Source: Metabacillus malikii
GTDB lineage: Bacteria; Bacillota; Bacilli; Bacillales; Bacillaceae
Assembly (NCBI RefSeq): GCF_030813355.1
Contig: NZ_JAUSUD010000001.1
Coordinates: 186,001-250,000 of the forward strand
DNA length: 64,000 bases
Direction: 5' to 3'
Within the stretch, counting starts at the first letter, position 1. The number at the start of each line of letters is the position of its first letter. The notes under the pieces are model-generated. The model worked only from the letters and a program-made list of their open reading frames with translations. It was not told the DNA's origin and did not search any database. Positions 18,242 through 26,859 of the stretch are shown in pieces. Both the position numbers and the translations under genes were made by a program.

Positions 18242-18667
18242 ATGTATGAATTAAAAACAAAAGAAACCGATAATAGTGTCATTGAATTTATAGAACAAGT
18301 TGAAAGTCCGAAAAAACGTGAAGATGCATTTAGATTATTGGATATTTTTACGGAGACTACTGGGTTTGAAGCGAAAATGTGGGGACCTAGTATTATTGGA
18401 TTTGGCTCATATCATTATAAATACAAAACCGGACATGAAGGAGATGCTCCACTTGTAGGTTTTTCGCCTCGAAAAGCGAAAATTAGCTTATATTTTGCAA
18501 CAGGTGATGAAAAAAGAGAGGAATTACTAAAGGAATTTGGTAAACATACGACAGGCAAGGCATGTGTGTATATTAACAAAATGGAAGATATCAATGTCGA
18601 TGTATTACGTAAGCTAATCAAACAATCAGTATCGTTTTTGAGGGAAGTGTATCCCAATAGTAACTAA
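18242..18667 (+). CDS. DUF1801 (YdhG-like) domain protein
   Basis: Protein of 141 residues with the DUF1801 pattern: helical N-terminus, MWGPSIIGFGSYHYKYK, then VGFSPRKAKISLYF and a helical C-terminus. CAGGAGG is 7 bases before the ATG. The biochemical function of the family is not established. Related folds bind small ligands or iron. Confidence 0.8.
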   Translation: MYELKTKETDNSVIEFIEQVESPKKREDAFRLLDIFTETTGFEAKMWGPSIIGFGSYHYKYKTGHEGDAPLVGFSPRKAKISLYFATGDEKREELLKEFGKHTTGKACVYINKMEDINVDVLRKLIKQSVSFLREVYPNSN

Positions 18668-18723
18668 AAAGAGAAATATATTAGTTAACTATCAATTTTT
18701 CCTATAGAAAGGACATGAGCAGA

Positions 18724-19020
18724 ATGATATTAGAAGCGGTTATGCTACAAGTTAAGCAAGGAATGGAAGAAGAATATGAGAAAGCGTTTCGACAAGCTTC
18801 AACAATTATTTCGTCAATGAAAGGGTACATATCCCATGATTTGCATCGTTGTATAGAAAAACAGGGGAAATATTTATTGCAAGTTAAGTGGGAGACACTA
18901 GAAGATCATACAGTTGGGTTTCGTCAATCAGAAGAATACAAACAGTGGAAACAATTATTACATCATTTTTATGAACCTTTTCCGACAGTAGAGCATTTTA
19001 GTAAGGTGTATAGTAAGTAA
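18724..19020 (+). CDS. Antibiotic-biosynthesis-monooxygenase-fold protein
   Basis: Protein of 98 residues from ATG 18724. AAAGGA (18708-18713) lies 10 bases upstream, while ATG 18715 would be only 1 base away. The dimeric alpha/beta-barrel ABM pattern is visible: EAVMLQVKQGMEEEYEKAF, MKGYISHDLHRC and LLQVKWETLEDHTVGFRQSEEYKQW (by region 45-80). It is distant from HmoA, and no Fur box is seen upstream. The substrate is unknown. Confidence 0.82.
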   Translation: MILEAVMLQVKQGMEEEYEKAFRQASTIISSMKGYISHDLHRCIEKQGKYLLQVKWETLEDHTVGFRQSEEYKQWKQLLHHFYEPFPTVEHFSKVYSK

Positions 19021-19037
19021 TTTTATAGTAGATTCGT

Positions 19038-19059
19038 AAAGGGCGGTACCTCTTTTTTA
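19038..19059 (+). terminator. Short terminator-like hairpin after the monooxygenase
   Basis: AAAGGG and CTCTTT (one G-T pair) around CGGTAC, followed by TTTT. The stem is weak but correctly placed. Confidence 0.4.
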
Positions 19060-19159
19060 GTGGGGGTGGGTGAAAATCCAGTTAAGACAAGTATTCTGAT
19101 GAGAGACTTGTTACAGAAGATTGTATAGTGGTGATTCTGTGCTGCAACACTAAAAGATT

Positions 19160-19193
19160 AAGAAAGAAAGGCTTGTACCTCTCTTTCTTAACT
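19160..19193 (-). terminator. Terminator of the GH5 cellulase gene
   Basis: On the minus strand, just after the cellulase stop, TTAAGAAAGAGAGG and CCTTTCTTTCTTAA form a long stem with a short loop, followed by TCTTTTAG. It may also stop transcription from the other side. Confidence 0.65.
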
Positions 19194-19203
19194 GTATATG
19201 AGC

Positions 19204-21339
19204 TTAATATTTTCTAACTTTTCTAGTTAGTGTAATGATTATTCCACCAATTATGAGTAACCCTACACCTAATAATAGGATGTTATATTGTGAAGTTGCT
19301 GTTGTTGGGAGCTTATTACTTGTTGATTCCGATGATTTAGCTGTTGTTTTTGTTTCGTTCTTAGTATCTGAATTATTATCTTTATCAGAATCAGAATCTG
19401 TCAGTACAGGTTTTTCATCATCACGAGCTGTTTCGTCTTGGTTATCTTGCTGTGTATCTTTGTCGTCTTGATCTTTTCCACCGTTTTGATTAGAGTCATC
19501 CGGTTTTTCTGTTGGAGGCTCTTCATCATTTGCAGGTGGTTGATTATTACCGTCATCTACAGGTGGTGGTTCTTCATTATTAGGTGTGTCAATTGGAGGC
19601 TCTTCTACAACGAGTTTACCTGTTACATTTGTACCAGTCTTTGTAATTGTGTACTCAACCTTTTCTCCACTCCAGAAATAAAATGTTAATAAAACATCAC
19701 CATCTGTTAATTCGTTAAAAAAGTTTTCTTTTAAGATGATTTCATTGTTGTCATAATCAGGTGAAAATGTCCAATTGTATTCTTTAAAAGTAGTCCAGTT
19801 CTGTGGACCTGCTGCAGAGCCGTCTGTATAAACTGCTTCCATTGTTGCTAGTTGATTGCCATTGAATTGTGTTGGGATTTTAAACTCACTAGTTGTGCCA
19901 GTTGTATTTGATAAAACAGGGCTGTCATATGTAATTACGTCAATTGTCCAGTTGAAACCATTGTTAAATACAACAGTTATGGTCGAGTTTTTTCCAATTT
20001 GATTTGAAGCTGTCAATTGCTTCAAAAGTTGAGCTTTAATTGTTAAGTCTGAACCATTAAAGCGGTAATCTTGTCCTTCTATAAGGTTTGTATTGTTGAC
20101 TTGAAGGGATGATAATTCTTTACCGTTTAAATCGATTTTTAGCGTTACGTCTTGTATATCGGTATCTTTCTTTAGATAAATAAAGTCAGATTCAATTGTT
20201 GCTGACCGTGTTTCCCAACTTTCTTTCATTATTGAATAAAGTTCTGGGTCAGACCACTCGAAAGACTGTCGACCAAAGTGTTGGCCATTATCCCATAGCA
20301 TATGTGTCATCTTTTTTTGTTGCATATAGTGGAGGGCATATTCAAAAAATTTTAATTTCTCGCCTTGCTGTATACTGCCGATATGTGTATCAAATCCTAG
20401 TAATCCAAATTCTCCTACAATAACTGGAATGCCTTTTGCGACAAAAGTATCGTGTACACGGTCAAATGTATCATGGATATGATTTTTTGTTTCTTCATCA
20501 AATCGCGTATGACCTGCAATATTTACACTAAAAGGCCAAAGTCCATAATAGTGGACAGTTGCAATGATATAAGGATCATTTAATGCTTCTATTGTTTTTG
20601 ATAGTCCTTCAAGCTTATGAGGTTCAGAACCTGTGTCTAACGTAGGTAACACGATAGCTCGAGTTGCATTGTTTCCACCAGAATTTCTCACGATGTTATA
20701 AAATTCTGTATTTAGCTCATGTAAGAAAGCCGCATCTTCTTCTTCATTTCCATCAAAACGTGGTTCATTGATACTTTCAAACATTAATTCTCTTGGATAA
20801 TCTTTAAATTGCTCAGATAACTGTGTCCATATCGCTTTGTAGCGCGCTAATGACTCATCATGATTATGTTTCATACCAGGTTCAAGCCAGATCCATGAAT
20901 CATGATGAATATTTATCATTACATATAAGTCTGCTTCAAGTGCCCAGTTAACAGTATTCTCGATTCGTTCTAGAAAGTCTTGATCTATTGTGTAGTCAGG
21001 CCCGCTTGCCATCCTCTGGTCAAAGGTGATTGGAATACGGATGCTTTTAAATCCTTGTGAGGCAATTTGTTCAATAAACTCCTTTGTAACAGGTGGGTTA
21101 CCCCAAGCAGTTTCATCTGTACCAACTGCATCAAAGGTGTTTCCTAAATTCCAACCAGGCTGCATTTCTTCAACATATGTTTGAATGTTGTATTCGGCAG
21201 GAGTCTCGTTTTCATTTGCAAACCCTACAGAAGGGAGTGTTAGTCCTATTAATAAAGTAAGCATGATTACTAGTTGTCTCGTTTTCTTTAAAAAATTTGG
21301 TTTACGAGTAGTTGATTTTAAATTTTGGAGATTGTCCAT
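19204..21339 (-). CDS. Cell-wall-anchored GH5 endoglucanase
   Basis: Protein of 711 residues. A signal peptide (about 18-42, TRQLVIMLTLLIGLTLPSVGFA) leads into a GH5 catalytic domain (about 50-370): GWNLGNTFDA, acid/base Glu in ESINEPRF, nucleophile Glu in VIVGEFG. Two Ig-like/CBM-X2-type modules follow (about 380-585), then a Pro/Asp/Asn/Glu-rich spacer and a sortase signal: LPTTA at 677, a hydrophobic stretch and a basic tail (RKVRKY). LPTTA departs from LPXTG in the last residue. It should hydrolyse beta-1,4-glucan at the cell surface. A cre-like site upstream suggests carbon catabolite control. Confidence 0.92.
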   Translation of the reverse strand: MDNLQNLKSTTRKPNFLKKTRQLVIMLTLLIGLTLPSVGFANENETPAEYNIQTYVEEMQPGWNLGNTFDAVGTDETAWGNPPVTKEFIEQIASQGFKSIRIPITFDQRMASGPDYTIDQDFLERIENTVNWALEADLYVMINIHHDSWIWLEPGMKHNHDESLARYKAIWTQLSEQFKDYPRELMFESINEPRFDGNEEEDAAFLHELNTEFYNIVRNSGGNNATRAIVLPTLDTGSEPHKLEGLSKTIEALNDPYIIATVHYYGLWPFSVNIAGHTRFDEETKNHIHDTFDRVHDTFVAKGIPVIVGEFGLLGFDTHIGSIQQGEKLKFFEYALHYMQQKKMTHMLWDNGQHFGRQSFEWSDPELYSIMKESWETRSATIESDFIYLKKDTDIQDVTLKIDLNGKELSSLQVNNTNLIEGQDYRFNGSDLTIKAQLLKQLTASNQIGKNSTITVVFNNGFNWTIDVITYDSPVLSNTTGTTSEFKIPTQFNGNQLATMEAVYTDGSAAGPQNWTTFKEYNWTFSPDYDNNEIILKENFFNELTDGDVLLTFYFWSGEKVEYTITKTGTNVTGKLVVEEPPIDTPNNEEPPPVDDGNNQPPANDEEPPTEKPDDSNQNGGKDQDDKDTQQDNQDETARDDEKPVLTDSDSDKDNNSDTKNETKTTAKSSESTSNKLPTTATSQYNILLLGVGLLIIGGIIITLTRKVRKY

Positions 21340-21411
21340 AAAAATCGCTCCTTTTTAAGTTTTTTCAAAGAAAGTGTTGGTTAATGTCTTATCACATCCT
21401 ATATTTTCCCT

Positions 21412-21427
21412 TTGAAAGCGCTTCCTA
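21412..21427. promoter_or_regulatory. CcpA cre-like site
   Basis: TTGAAAGCGCTTCCTA matches the cre consensus WTGNAARCGNWWWCAW at 14 of 16 positions, with a palindromic AAGCGCTT core. It lies about 75 bases upstream of the cellulase start, in the promoter zone. Confidence 0.7.
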
Positions 21428-21612
21428 AATTACTATAACATAATCGAAAACAGTGAAATACAGTATAAATTAGAGGTGAAATCATGTCTGAACTATCAAT
21501 ATATTAATTTTAAGAAAATAATGGTAGCTATAGGTTGTCATTGTAAATTAAGAAGAGGTCAAGGATAATATCAATTATAATAAATTCAATATACTTACTT
21601 GGGGATGATAGC

Positions 21613-22497
21613 TTGTTAAGTCAGTTTCAGTTTACAAACAATATCTCTTATGATGATAAAATAAAAAATAGTTTTTTTCAGCTCGCTCATACTACATTTG
21701 GAATAAGGTTTAGTAATTGGAGTGAGCGCGGATTTTGGGGAGAGGAGTATATTCCATATTGCTTTCTAAGTAATGAACAAGTAATTGCAAATGTATCAGT
21801 TAATCTATTAGATTTAATTATTGATGGTAAACAAAAGCGAGCGGTCCAAATCGGTACGGTCATGACACACCCAGAGTACCGATCCCGTGGACTTTCAAAA
21901 CAGCTTATGAATAAAGTAATGAATGATTACGAACATACTGTAGATTTTTTTTATTTGTTTGCAAATAAGTCTGTGCTGGATTTTTACCCAAAATTCGGAT
22001 TCAATCGGATAGAAGAATATCAATATTATTTAGATTATTACCCAACTCTAGGAAAGCGTAGTAACTTAAGAAAGTTGGATATGTCTAACAAAAGGGATTT
22101 ATTCTTCGTTTATCATTTGGCTAGAAAAAGGATTCCTGTCGCGAATCGGTTTGCTACAGCCCGTTCTCATGGTATCTTGATGTTTTATTGCCTAGAAGTT
22201 TTTCGTGATGATATATATTTTCATGAAGGGGAAGAAGCAGTTGTCATTTTCCAAATAGAAGAAGACTGTCTTGATGTTTTTGATGTAGTGAGTACGAAAC
22301 AAGTAAATCTTCATAAGATTTTAGATGATATTACCGGAAATACACAGACAGAAGTGGTTTTTCATTTCACACCTGATGAAAGGGGACTTTCATTACTTAG
22401 AAGACCTAATCGTGAAGGGGATTCATTATTTGTTAAGTCGGTCTCTGGTTGTGACTTTCCAAAGTATATCAGCCATCCAATTACTGCGAAAGCATGA
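21613..22497 (+). CDS. GNAT-family acetyltransferase (Eis-like)
   Basis: Protein of 294 residues from TTG, with GGGGATGAT upstream. The acetyl-CoA-binding core is seen in IGTVMTHPEYRSRGLSKQLM (about 77-97) and YLFANKSVLDFYPKFGFNR. The long C-terminal part (about 150-294) resembles the second domain of Eis/YkkB-type proteins rather than a simple GNAT. The acceptor substrate is unknown. Confidence 0.82.
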   Translation: MLSQFQFTNNISYDDKIKNSFFQLAHTTFGIRFSNWSERGFWGEEYIPYCFLSNEQVIANVSVNLLDLIIDGKQKRAVQIGTVMTHPEYRSRGLSKQLMNKVMNDYEHTVDFFYLFANKSVLDFYPKFGFNRIEEYQYYLDYYPTLGKRSNLRKLDMSNKRDLFFVYHLARKRIPVANRFATARSHGILMFYCLEVFRDDIYFHEGEEAVVIFQIEEDCLDVFDVVSTKQVNLHKILDDITGNTQTEVVFHFTPDERGLSLLRRPNREGDSLFVKSVSGCDFPKYISHPITAKA

Positions 22498-22534
22498 AAT
22501 AAATAGGACATAATGTAAGATGTTAACACTTAAG

Positions 22535-22624
22535 AGTCAGACCACTCTAGCAATTATTGAAAGATAGCTTGTAGCTCAAAAATTACTACTATAGTTATTG
22601 CTGAGCGGCCTGACACCTTTTTTA
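22535..22624. terminator. Long imperfect hairpin between convergent genes
   Basis: GTCAGACCACTCTAGCAAT and ATTGCTGAGCGGCCTGAC pair imperfectly over about 18 positions around a loop of roughly 35 bases. On the plus strand CCTTTTTTAG follows. It fits a bidirectional terminator for the acetyltransferase and the convergent gene, though it is larger than usual. Confidence 0.6.
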
Positions 22625-22638
22625 GTCTGTTTTTTATG

Positions 22639-23253
22639 CTATTCTCTATTCCCAAGTCCTTCTAAAAATTTATGTACTTCTTTTTGGTTATTCTTATTTC
22701 CAAATGCATGTGTAACGCCCCATATTTTATCAACTTGTTGGTCATTTATCTCCGCATCATAATCATGAAAAATACGGTGTAAATACCTTAGAGCCATACT
22801 ATCTTCCTGTGATTGTGCTACAGATAAAAGGGCATTTGCATTTTCCATATCAGTTAAAGCGAGAGATTCAGCAAATCCATCTTTCGATAACCATGAGATA
22901 TCCTCTTTTAATTTTGTCCATCTTTCTTTGTTATCAATATTCATGAGGGAGAAGGATTCAGCACCACCCCAGCCAGCTAAGCTATTCAAATATTTATGAA
23001 TATCTCCGATTAAAGCTTTTGTTTGTGCCTCATTTATATAAGCGAGTGCCTTATTGTATGTCATTTCATCATCAGAATTTTTTTCAGTGTCAGGAATGTT
23101 AGGTTGTTTTTTTTCATTGCTATCTACTTGACCACTGACGTTTTTAGTCACTTCTGTAGGCTCATAATCTTTTAGTAATGAATAAGTCCCGAAAACTGTG
23201 CATCCAATGATTAACAAACCAGCAGATAAGATAATCCAACGTTTCTTAGACAA
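22639..23253 (-). CDS. Membrane-anchored protein, possibly DUF6241
   Basis: Protein of 204 residues from TTG with AGGAGGAGAG upstream. An N-terminal hydrophobic segment (about 5-27) contains LIIGC, which could be a lipobox, although hydrophobic residues continue past the Cys. A charged linker (about 30-62) precedes a helical extracellular domain (about 63-204) with HKYLNSLAGWGGAESF and ALRYLHRIFHDYDAEIN. From memory this resembles DUF6241 proteins of Bacillus, whose function is unknown. Confidence 0.72.
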   Translation of the reverse strand: MSKKRWIILSAGLLIIGCTVFGTYSLLKDYEPTEVTKNVSGQVDSNEKKQPNIPDTEKNSDDEMTYNKALAYINEAQTKALIGDIHKYLNSLAGWGGAESFSLMNIDNKERWTKLKEDISWLSKDGFAESLALTDMENANALLSVAQSQEDSMALRYLHRIFHDYDAEINDQQVDKIWGVTHAFGNKNNQKEVHKFLEGLGNRE

Positions 23254-23510
23254 AAGATACTCTCCTCCTATTATGATTGTACGGTTCTATAGTACCATGA
23301 TTTAATTTTAAAAACCAAGATAGCTAGATACTATTATTTCTTTTATAAGTTTACTAGTTCTAAATGTTTATAGCAAAACTATGGATAATATGGTAATATA
23401 TTCAATTGGAAAAAGGTGTTTAAATTTGGATTTTGTAAAATTTAGGCTCTTCGCTAAAGATTGCTTTTTTTGCACTTGATTTTTAAAGGGAAAATTGAGC
23501 TGGTTTCAAA
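23254..23510. other. Intergenic, no gene seen
   Basis: AT-rich spacer between divergent genes, with stops in all frames. It ends at a degenerate GC-rich repeat copy (next entry). Confidence 0.45.
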
Positions 23511-23557
23511 GACTCCTATGGGATGTGCGCGGAAAGCGGTGTACTCGTGCTGTGACC
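23511..23557. repeat. Deleted, degenerate copy of the GC-rich Bacillus repeat found at 61.6 kb
   Basis: GACTCCTATGGGATG directly joined to GCGGAAAGCGGTGTACT corresponds to the two ends of the minus-strand version of the repeat at about 61610-61740 (GACTCCTGCGGGATG ... GCGGAAAGCGAGTACT). About 60 bases of the middle are missing and several point changes are present. Confidence 0.6.
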
Positions 23558-23662
23558 AACACAACATGACAACTACGAAAAAGCAACAATATTTTCGAAA
23601 ATAGCAACAAATTTATAACCCAACTACGGGTGGTAACAGTCTATATGAAAAGGTGAGAAACG

Positions 23663-24643
23663 ATGAAAATATTAATGTTTGGTGCAGGTGTAATTAGTAC
23701 AATATATGGACATGCATTTAGACAATCAGGATATGAAGTGTTTCACTATGTTAAACCGAACAAAATCGATGAATTAAAAAATGGTGTTCAGTTACATTTG
23801 TTAGATAGTAGAAAATCAAATCCGCATATTCAAAATTATAAGCCTTTATTAATTGATGAGTTACCATCTTTAGAAGAATTTGATTTAGTTGTCGTTAGTC
23901 TCAGACATTATCAATTAGAATCTGTCCTACCATTATTAGCTGAAAAGTTAGGGAAGGCAGATATCTTATTTTTCAATCATTTATGGGAAGACACGAGTTT
24001 AATAGAAAAGTATATACAAAAGGGACAATATATATGGGGTTTTCCTAATGCAGGTGGGGGCTTTTATCATCTCCCGCATCTAACATTAAAAGGTTCATTA
24101 ATGGATAGTATTATATTGGGAGAAATGAACGGGGACCAATCTGATAAATTAATGAGGCTTACGAATATATTTCAGCAAGCTGATATTAAAGTGAAAGTAC
24201 AGAAAAATATGCAGCATTGGCTTTGGAAACAATTTGCATTGAATGCAGGGATTAGTTCAATGGCGGTTAAATCAGGTGGAATGGATGAACTTTTGTCTAG
24301 CCTGCCAAAAATTCGTCAAGCGGTACTATGCATTCGAGAAGCACTCGATGTTTGTAAAGCACGCGGTGTGAATGTAAAAGAATTCCCGGAGGCAAAAGCG
24401 TTTTATCTGCCGTCATGGCTCGCAGCGATAGCATTTTGGGGTGTAACGATGACAAATAAGCAGCAACGAGAAATTTTTAAAGCATATAATCACATGGATG
24501 AAATTCAAATGATTTATAATGATATTATTAAGACTGCAAAAGAATTAAATGTTCCAGTGCCTAAGCTGGAGGGAATTTCAGTTGAAATGAAGAAAATAAA
24601 GCTAGATATTAATGAAAAGAAAGTTTCACAGACGATAGTATAA
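23663..24643 (+). CDS. Ketopantoate reductase (PanE/ApbA)-family protein
   Basis: Protein of 326 residues. The N-terminal Rossmann fold has ILMFGAGVISTIYG (GxGxxx motif, about 3-16), followed by the family's typical HLWEDTS and GFPNAGGG regions. The helical C-terminal domain has WLWKQFALNAGISSMA in place of the canonical KxxxNxxxN pattern. It is expected to be an NAD(P)-dependent 2-oxoacid reductase. It may not be the biosynthetic PanE, since the C-terminal motif is atypical and no pantothenate genes are near. Confidence 0.82.
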   Translation: MKILMFGAGVISTIYGHAFRQSGYEVFHYVKPNKIDELKNGVQLHLLDSRKSNPHIQNYKPLLIDELPSLEEFDLVVVSLRHYQLESVLPLLAEKLGKADILFFNHLWEDTSLIEKYIQKGQYIWGFPNAGGGFYHLPHLTLKGSLMDSIILGEMNGDQSDKLMRLTNIFQQADIKVKVQKNMQHWLWKQFALNAGISSMAVKSGGMDELLSSLPKIRQAVLCIREALDVCKARGVNVKEFPEAKAFYLPSWLAAIAFWGVTMTNKQQREIFKAYNHMDEIQMIYNDIIKTAKELNVPVPKLEGISVEMKKIKLDINEKKVSQTIV

Positions 24644-24728
24644 CCATAAATACTTTGTTTTATAATTAGACATAAATTTTCCTTGAAGCAGGCTAATAAT
24701 TTTGTTAAACTATAATCAAATCTAAAGG

Positions 24729-24799
24729 CTATGTGTAACTGGCGAAAACACGGATTACCGTGAGGGAGCACATAGTGTCGTAGCCGTTCGCCTGGGCAG
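24729..24799 (+). ncRNA. ZTP (pfl) riboswitch
   Basis: Shows the conserved pfl-motif pieces in order: a closing stem CTATGTG/CACATAG, the internal UAACUGGCG, GAGGGAGCACA, and the 3' element GCCGUUCGCCUGGGCAG. This class senses ZTP/ZMP, the signal of low 10-formyl-tetrahydrofolate, and usually controls purine and one-carbon genes. The 3' GGCAG overlaps the left arm of the following terminator, which is the expected geometry for a ligand-induced ON switch. Confidence 0.88.
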
Positions 24800-24833
24800 A
24801 GGTAAGGAAGTATTCCTTACCTCTTTCTGTTTG
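24798..24833 (+). terminator. Riboswitch-controlled terminator in the serA leader
   Basis: A perfect 12-bp stem (24798-24809 with 24813-24824; AGAGGTAAGGAA and its complement), 3-base loop, then TTTCTGTTT. It begins within the riboswitch's last conserved bases. Confidence 0.88.
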
Positions 24834-24939
24834 TAAGGAGATGATATTCCTGTTGAAAAATCGGGGAATTTGCATTATTGTAGTATAATACAAATATTCT
24901 TAAAATTAAAAATTATGAATGGAAAGAGGAGAATTCAAA

Positions 24940-26139
24940 ATGAGTACGACAACGCTAGAAACAGTAAGAACAATTAAGACATTAAATAATATTGCAGAGG
25001 TAGGTCTAAATGTATTCAATAAGGATGCATATACAATCGATAATGAAAGTGAAAACCCGGATGCAATCGTCTTACGCAGCTTTAATATGCATAACATGGA
25101 ATTTGGAAGTAATTTAAAAGCAATTGCACGTGCTGGTGCAGGTGTAAATAATATTCCAGTTGATAAATGTACGGAACAGGGAATTGTTGTTTTTAACACT
25201 CCGGGTGCAAATGCTAATGCTGTAAAAGAAATGGTTCTAACTACTCTGATGGCTTCTTCTCGTAATCTTTTTGCAGGCGTGGAATGGACTAAAACACTAG
25301 CAGGTGAAGGGGACCAAATTCCTAAGCTTGTAGAGGCAGGAAAAAAACAATTTGTTGGGAAAGAAATAAAAGGTAAAACATTAGGTGTTATCGGTCTAGG
25401 TGCAATTGGTGCATTAGTTGCAAACGATGCATTAGGATTAGACATGGATGTAATTGGATTTGATCCATTTATTTCTGTAGATACTGCTTGGAACCTTTCT
25501 CGTAAAGTTCAACGTGCAATGTCACTTGAACAATTATTTGCTAATTCTGACTATATTACTGTACACGTACCATTAACTAATGATACAAAAGGTATGTTTA
25601 ATAAAGAAACATTTGGCATTATGAAGGAAGACGTTCATATTTTCAACTTCTCACGTGGTGAGCTTGTAAATGAAGAAGATATGAGAGTAGCGCTTGAAAG
25701 TGGTAAAGTTGGAAAATATATCACTGATTTCCCTAATGAAAATGTTATCAGTATGAAAAATGTTGTGCCAATTCCACATTTAGGAGCTTCTACAAAGGAA
25801 TCAGAAGAGAACTGTGCGATTATGGCTGCTCGTCAAGTAAAGGAATTTTTAGAAACAGCAAATATTAAAAATTCTGTGAACTTCCCTAATACAGTTCTAC
25901 CTTATACAGGTAAACGTCGTGTAGCGGTATTTCACAGAAATGTACCAAACATGGTAGGACAATTAACACAAGCAATTTCAACGTTCAACTTAAACATTGC
26001 TGATATGGTAAACCGTAGTCGTGGTGAGTTCGCATATACATTAATTGATATCGATAATAAGATAAACGGTGACGTGATTCCTGGATTATATGAAAAAATC
26101 AATGACATCGATGGCATCGTTACAACTCGAATTATTTAA
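24940..26139 (+). CDS. serA: D-3-phosphoglycerate dehydrogenase
   Basis: Protein of about 399 residues from ATG 24940, chosen because AGAGGAG lies 8 bases upstream; an ATG at 24919 lies within that region. It has a D-isomer 2-hydroxyacid dehydrogenase fold: ARAGAGVNNIP, nucleotide-binding GLGAIGALVANDA (about 150), the Arg-Glu-His catalytic set (SRGELVNE; PHLGASTKESEEN), then a short ACT domain (about 325-399, VPNMVGQLTQAIS). It catalyses the first step of serine synthesis, feeding glycine and one-carbon units. This matches its ZTP riboswitch. No serC is adjacent. Confidence 0.93.
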   Translation: MSTTTLETVRTIKTLNNIAEVGLNVFNKDAYTIDNESENPDAIVLRSFNMHNMEFGSNLKAIARAGAGVNNIPVDKCTEQGIVVFNTPGANANAVKEMVLTTLMASSRNLFAGVEWTKTLAGEGDQIPKLVEAGKKQFVGKEIKGKTLGVIGLGAIGALVANDALGLDMDVIGFDPFISVDTAWNLSRKVQRAMSLEQLFANSDYITVHVPLTNDTKGMFNKETFGIMKEDVHIFNFSRGELVNEEDMRVALESGKVGKYITDFPNENVISMKNVVPIPHLGASTKESEENCAIMAARQVKEFLETANIKNSVNFPNTVLPYTGKRRVAVFHRNVPNMVGQLTQAISTFNLNIADMVNRSRGEFAYTLIDIDNKINGDVIPGLYEKINDIDGIVTTRII

Positions 26140-26152
26140 TATCTTTTCCGGT

Positions 26153-26190
26153 AAAACCTCAATTCTATTTAGATTGAGGTTTTTTATTTT
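26153..26190 (+). terminator. Terminator of serA
   Basis: AAACCTCAAT and ATTGAGGTTT form a 10-bp stem with a 9-base loop, followed by TTTTATTTT. Confidence 0.9.
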
Positions 26191-26316
26191 GAGCTGGTTT
26201 TTGTAATGCTGTAGGAGGTTTTGATATATTTCAAATTCGTGTGAAAAAGGTCCTATTATCCAATTATATTCGACTAAAGGAATGGGAGAATAATAATAAA
26301 CGAAAAGGCATATACA

Positions 26317-26371
26317 TTGACATGTGACACAGTGTCATTTATGATGAATACATAGATGTGACACAGTGTCA
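26317..26371 (+). promoter_or_regulatory. Promoter with two identical palindromic operators (probable TetR sites)
   Basis: TTGACA (26317-26322) and TATGAT (26340-26345) are 17 bases apart. The palindrome TGACACAGTGTCA occurs at 26325-26337, exactly in the spacer, and again at 26359-26371 downstream of the start point; the centres are 34 bases apart. Position and symmetry are what is expected of autorepression by the TetR-family protein encoded two genes downstream. Confidence 0.85.
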
Positions 26372-26404
26372 TGTAAGAACGTTTGCTTGATGAGGAGGGG
26401 ACAT

Positions 26405-26839
26405 ATGAAGGTTTTAAATCAGGATATGCCGTTTTTTGTGAAGAAGGAACTAGAAAATATTTTTGAAATATTAGCGCCAATTATGAGAAAGGTTATGACG
26501 TATCGTTTCATTTCATTACCATTAATCGTTATCTCACTTATGAACCTATTTTTTGTTGTTTCGACAATTTCAATCAATAGAGAAACAGCTCCAGTAATTA
26601 TCATTTATGCATTACTAGGTGCGGTTGGGATGGCGCTAGCAAAAGAAGCAAAACATAAACAAAAGGAATTCCAACATCAAAGTGTTCGATATATAACTGA
26701 GAGAATAAAAAATAGCCCACTTGATTCAGAACAACTAAAATTGAATTACATTGAAATGGTTAATAAAAATCCGATCCAAGCAATTAATTACTTTGTTGAA
26801 TTTTTGCAAAAGGAAAATAAGATTAAATATAATGATTAA
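26405..26839 (+). CDS. DUF5392-type small membrane protein
   Basis: Protein of 144 residues from ATG 26405 (GAGGAGGGG upstream); a longer frame would begin inside the operator region. Two membrane helices (about 35-58 and 66-85) follow a short cytoplasmic head. The C-terminal part is charged and helical (KEAKHKQKEFQHQ; NPIQAINYFVEFL). From memory this is the Bacillus DUF5392 family, whose function is unknown. It is the first gene of a two-gene operon with the TetR regulator. Confidence 0.72.
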   Translation: MKVLNQDMPFFVKKELENIFEILAPIMRKVMTYRFISLPLIVISLMNLFFVVSTISINRETAPVIIIYALLGAVGMALAKEAKHKQKEFQHQSVRYITERIKNSPLDSEQLKLNYIEMVNKNPIQAINYFVEFLQKENKIKYND

Positions 26840-26859
26840 TTGTGTAAGGAGTAATTAGT

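Noticed and set aside
19031-19056. GGGCGGTACC resembling a T-box sequence
   Set aside because: The T-box core GGTGGNACCGCG and its specifier stem are absent, and no amino-acid gene follows on the plus strand.
24506-24771. Minus-strand open frame across the PanE-like gene end and ZTP riboswitch
   Set aside because: It overlaps a strong RNA motif and a real gene and has no ribosome site.
24906-25445. 179-residue minus-strand frame within serA
   Set aside because: Fully antisense to serA with no ribosome site; a typical shadow frame.
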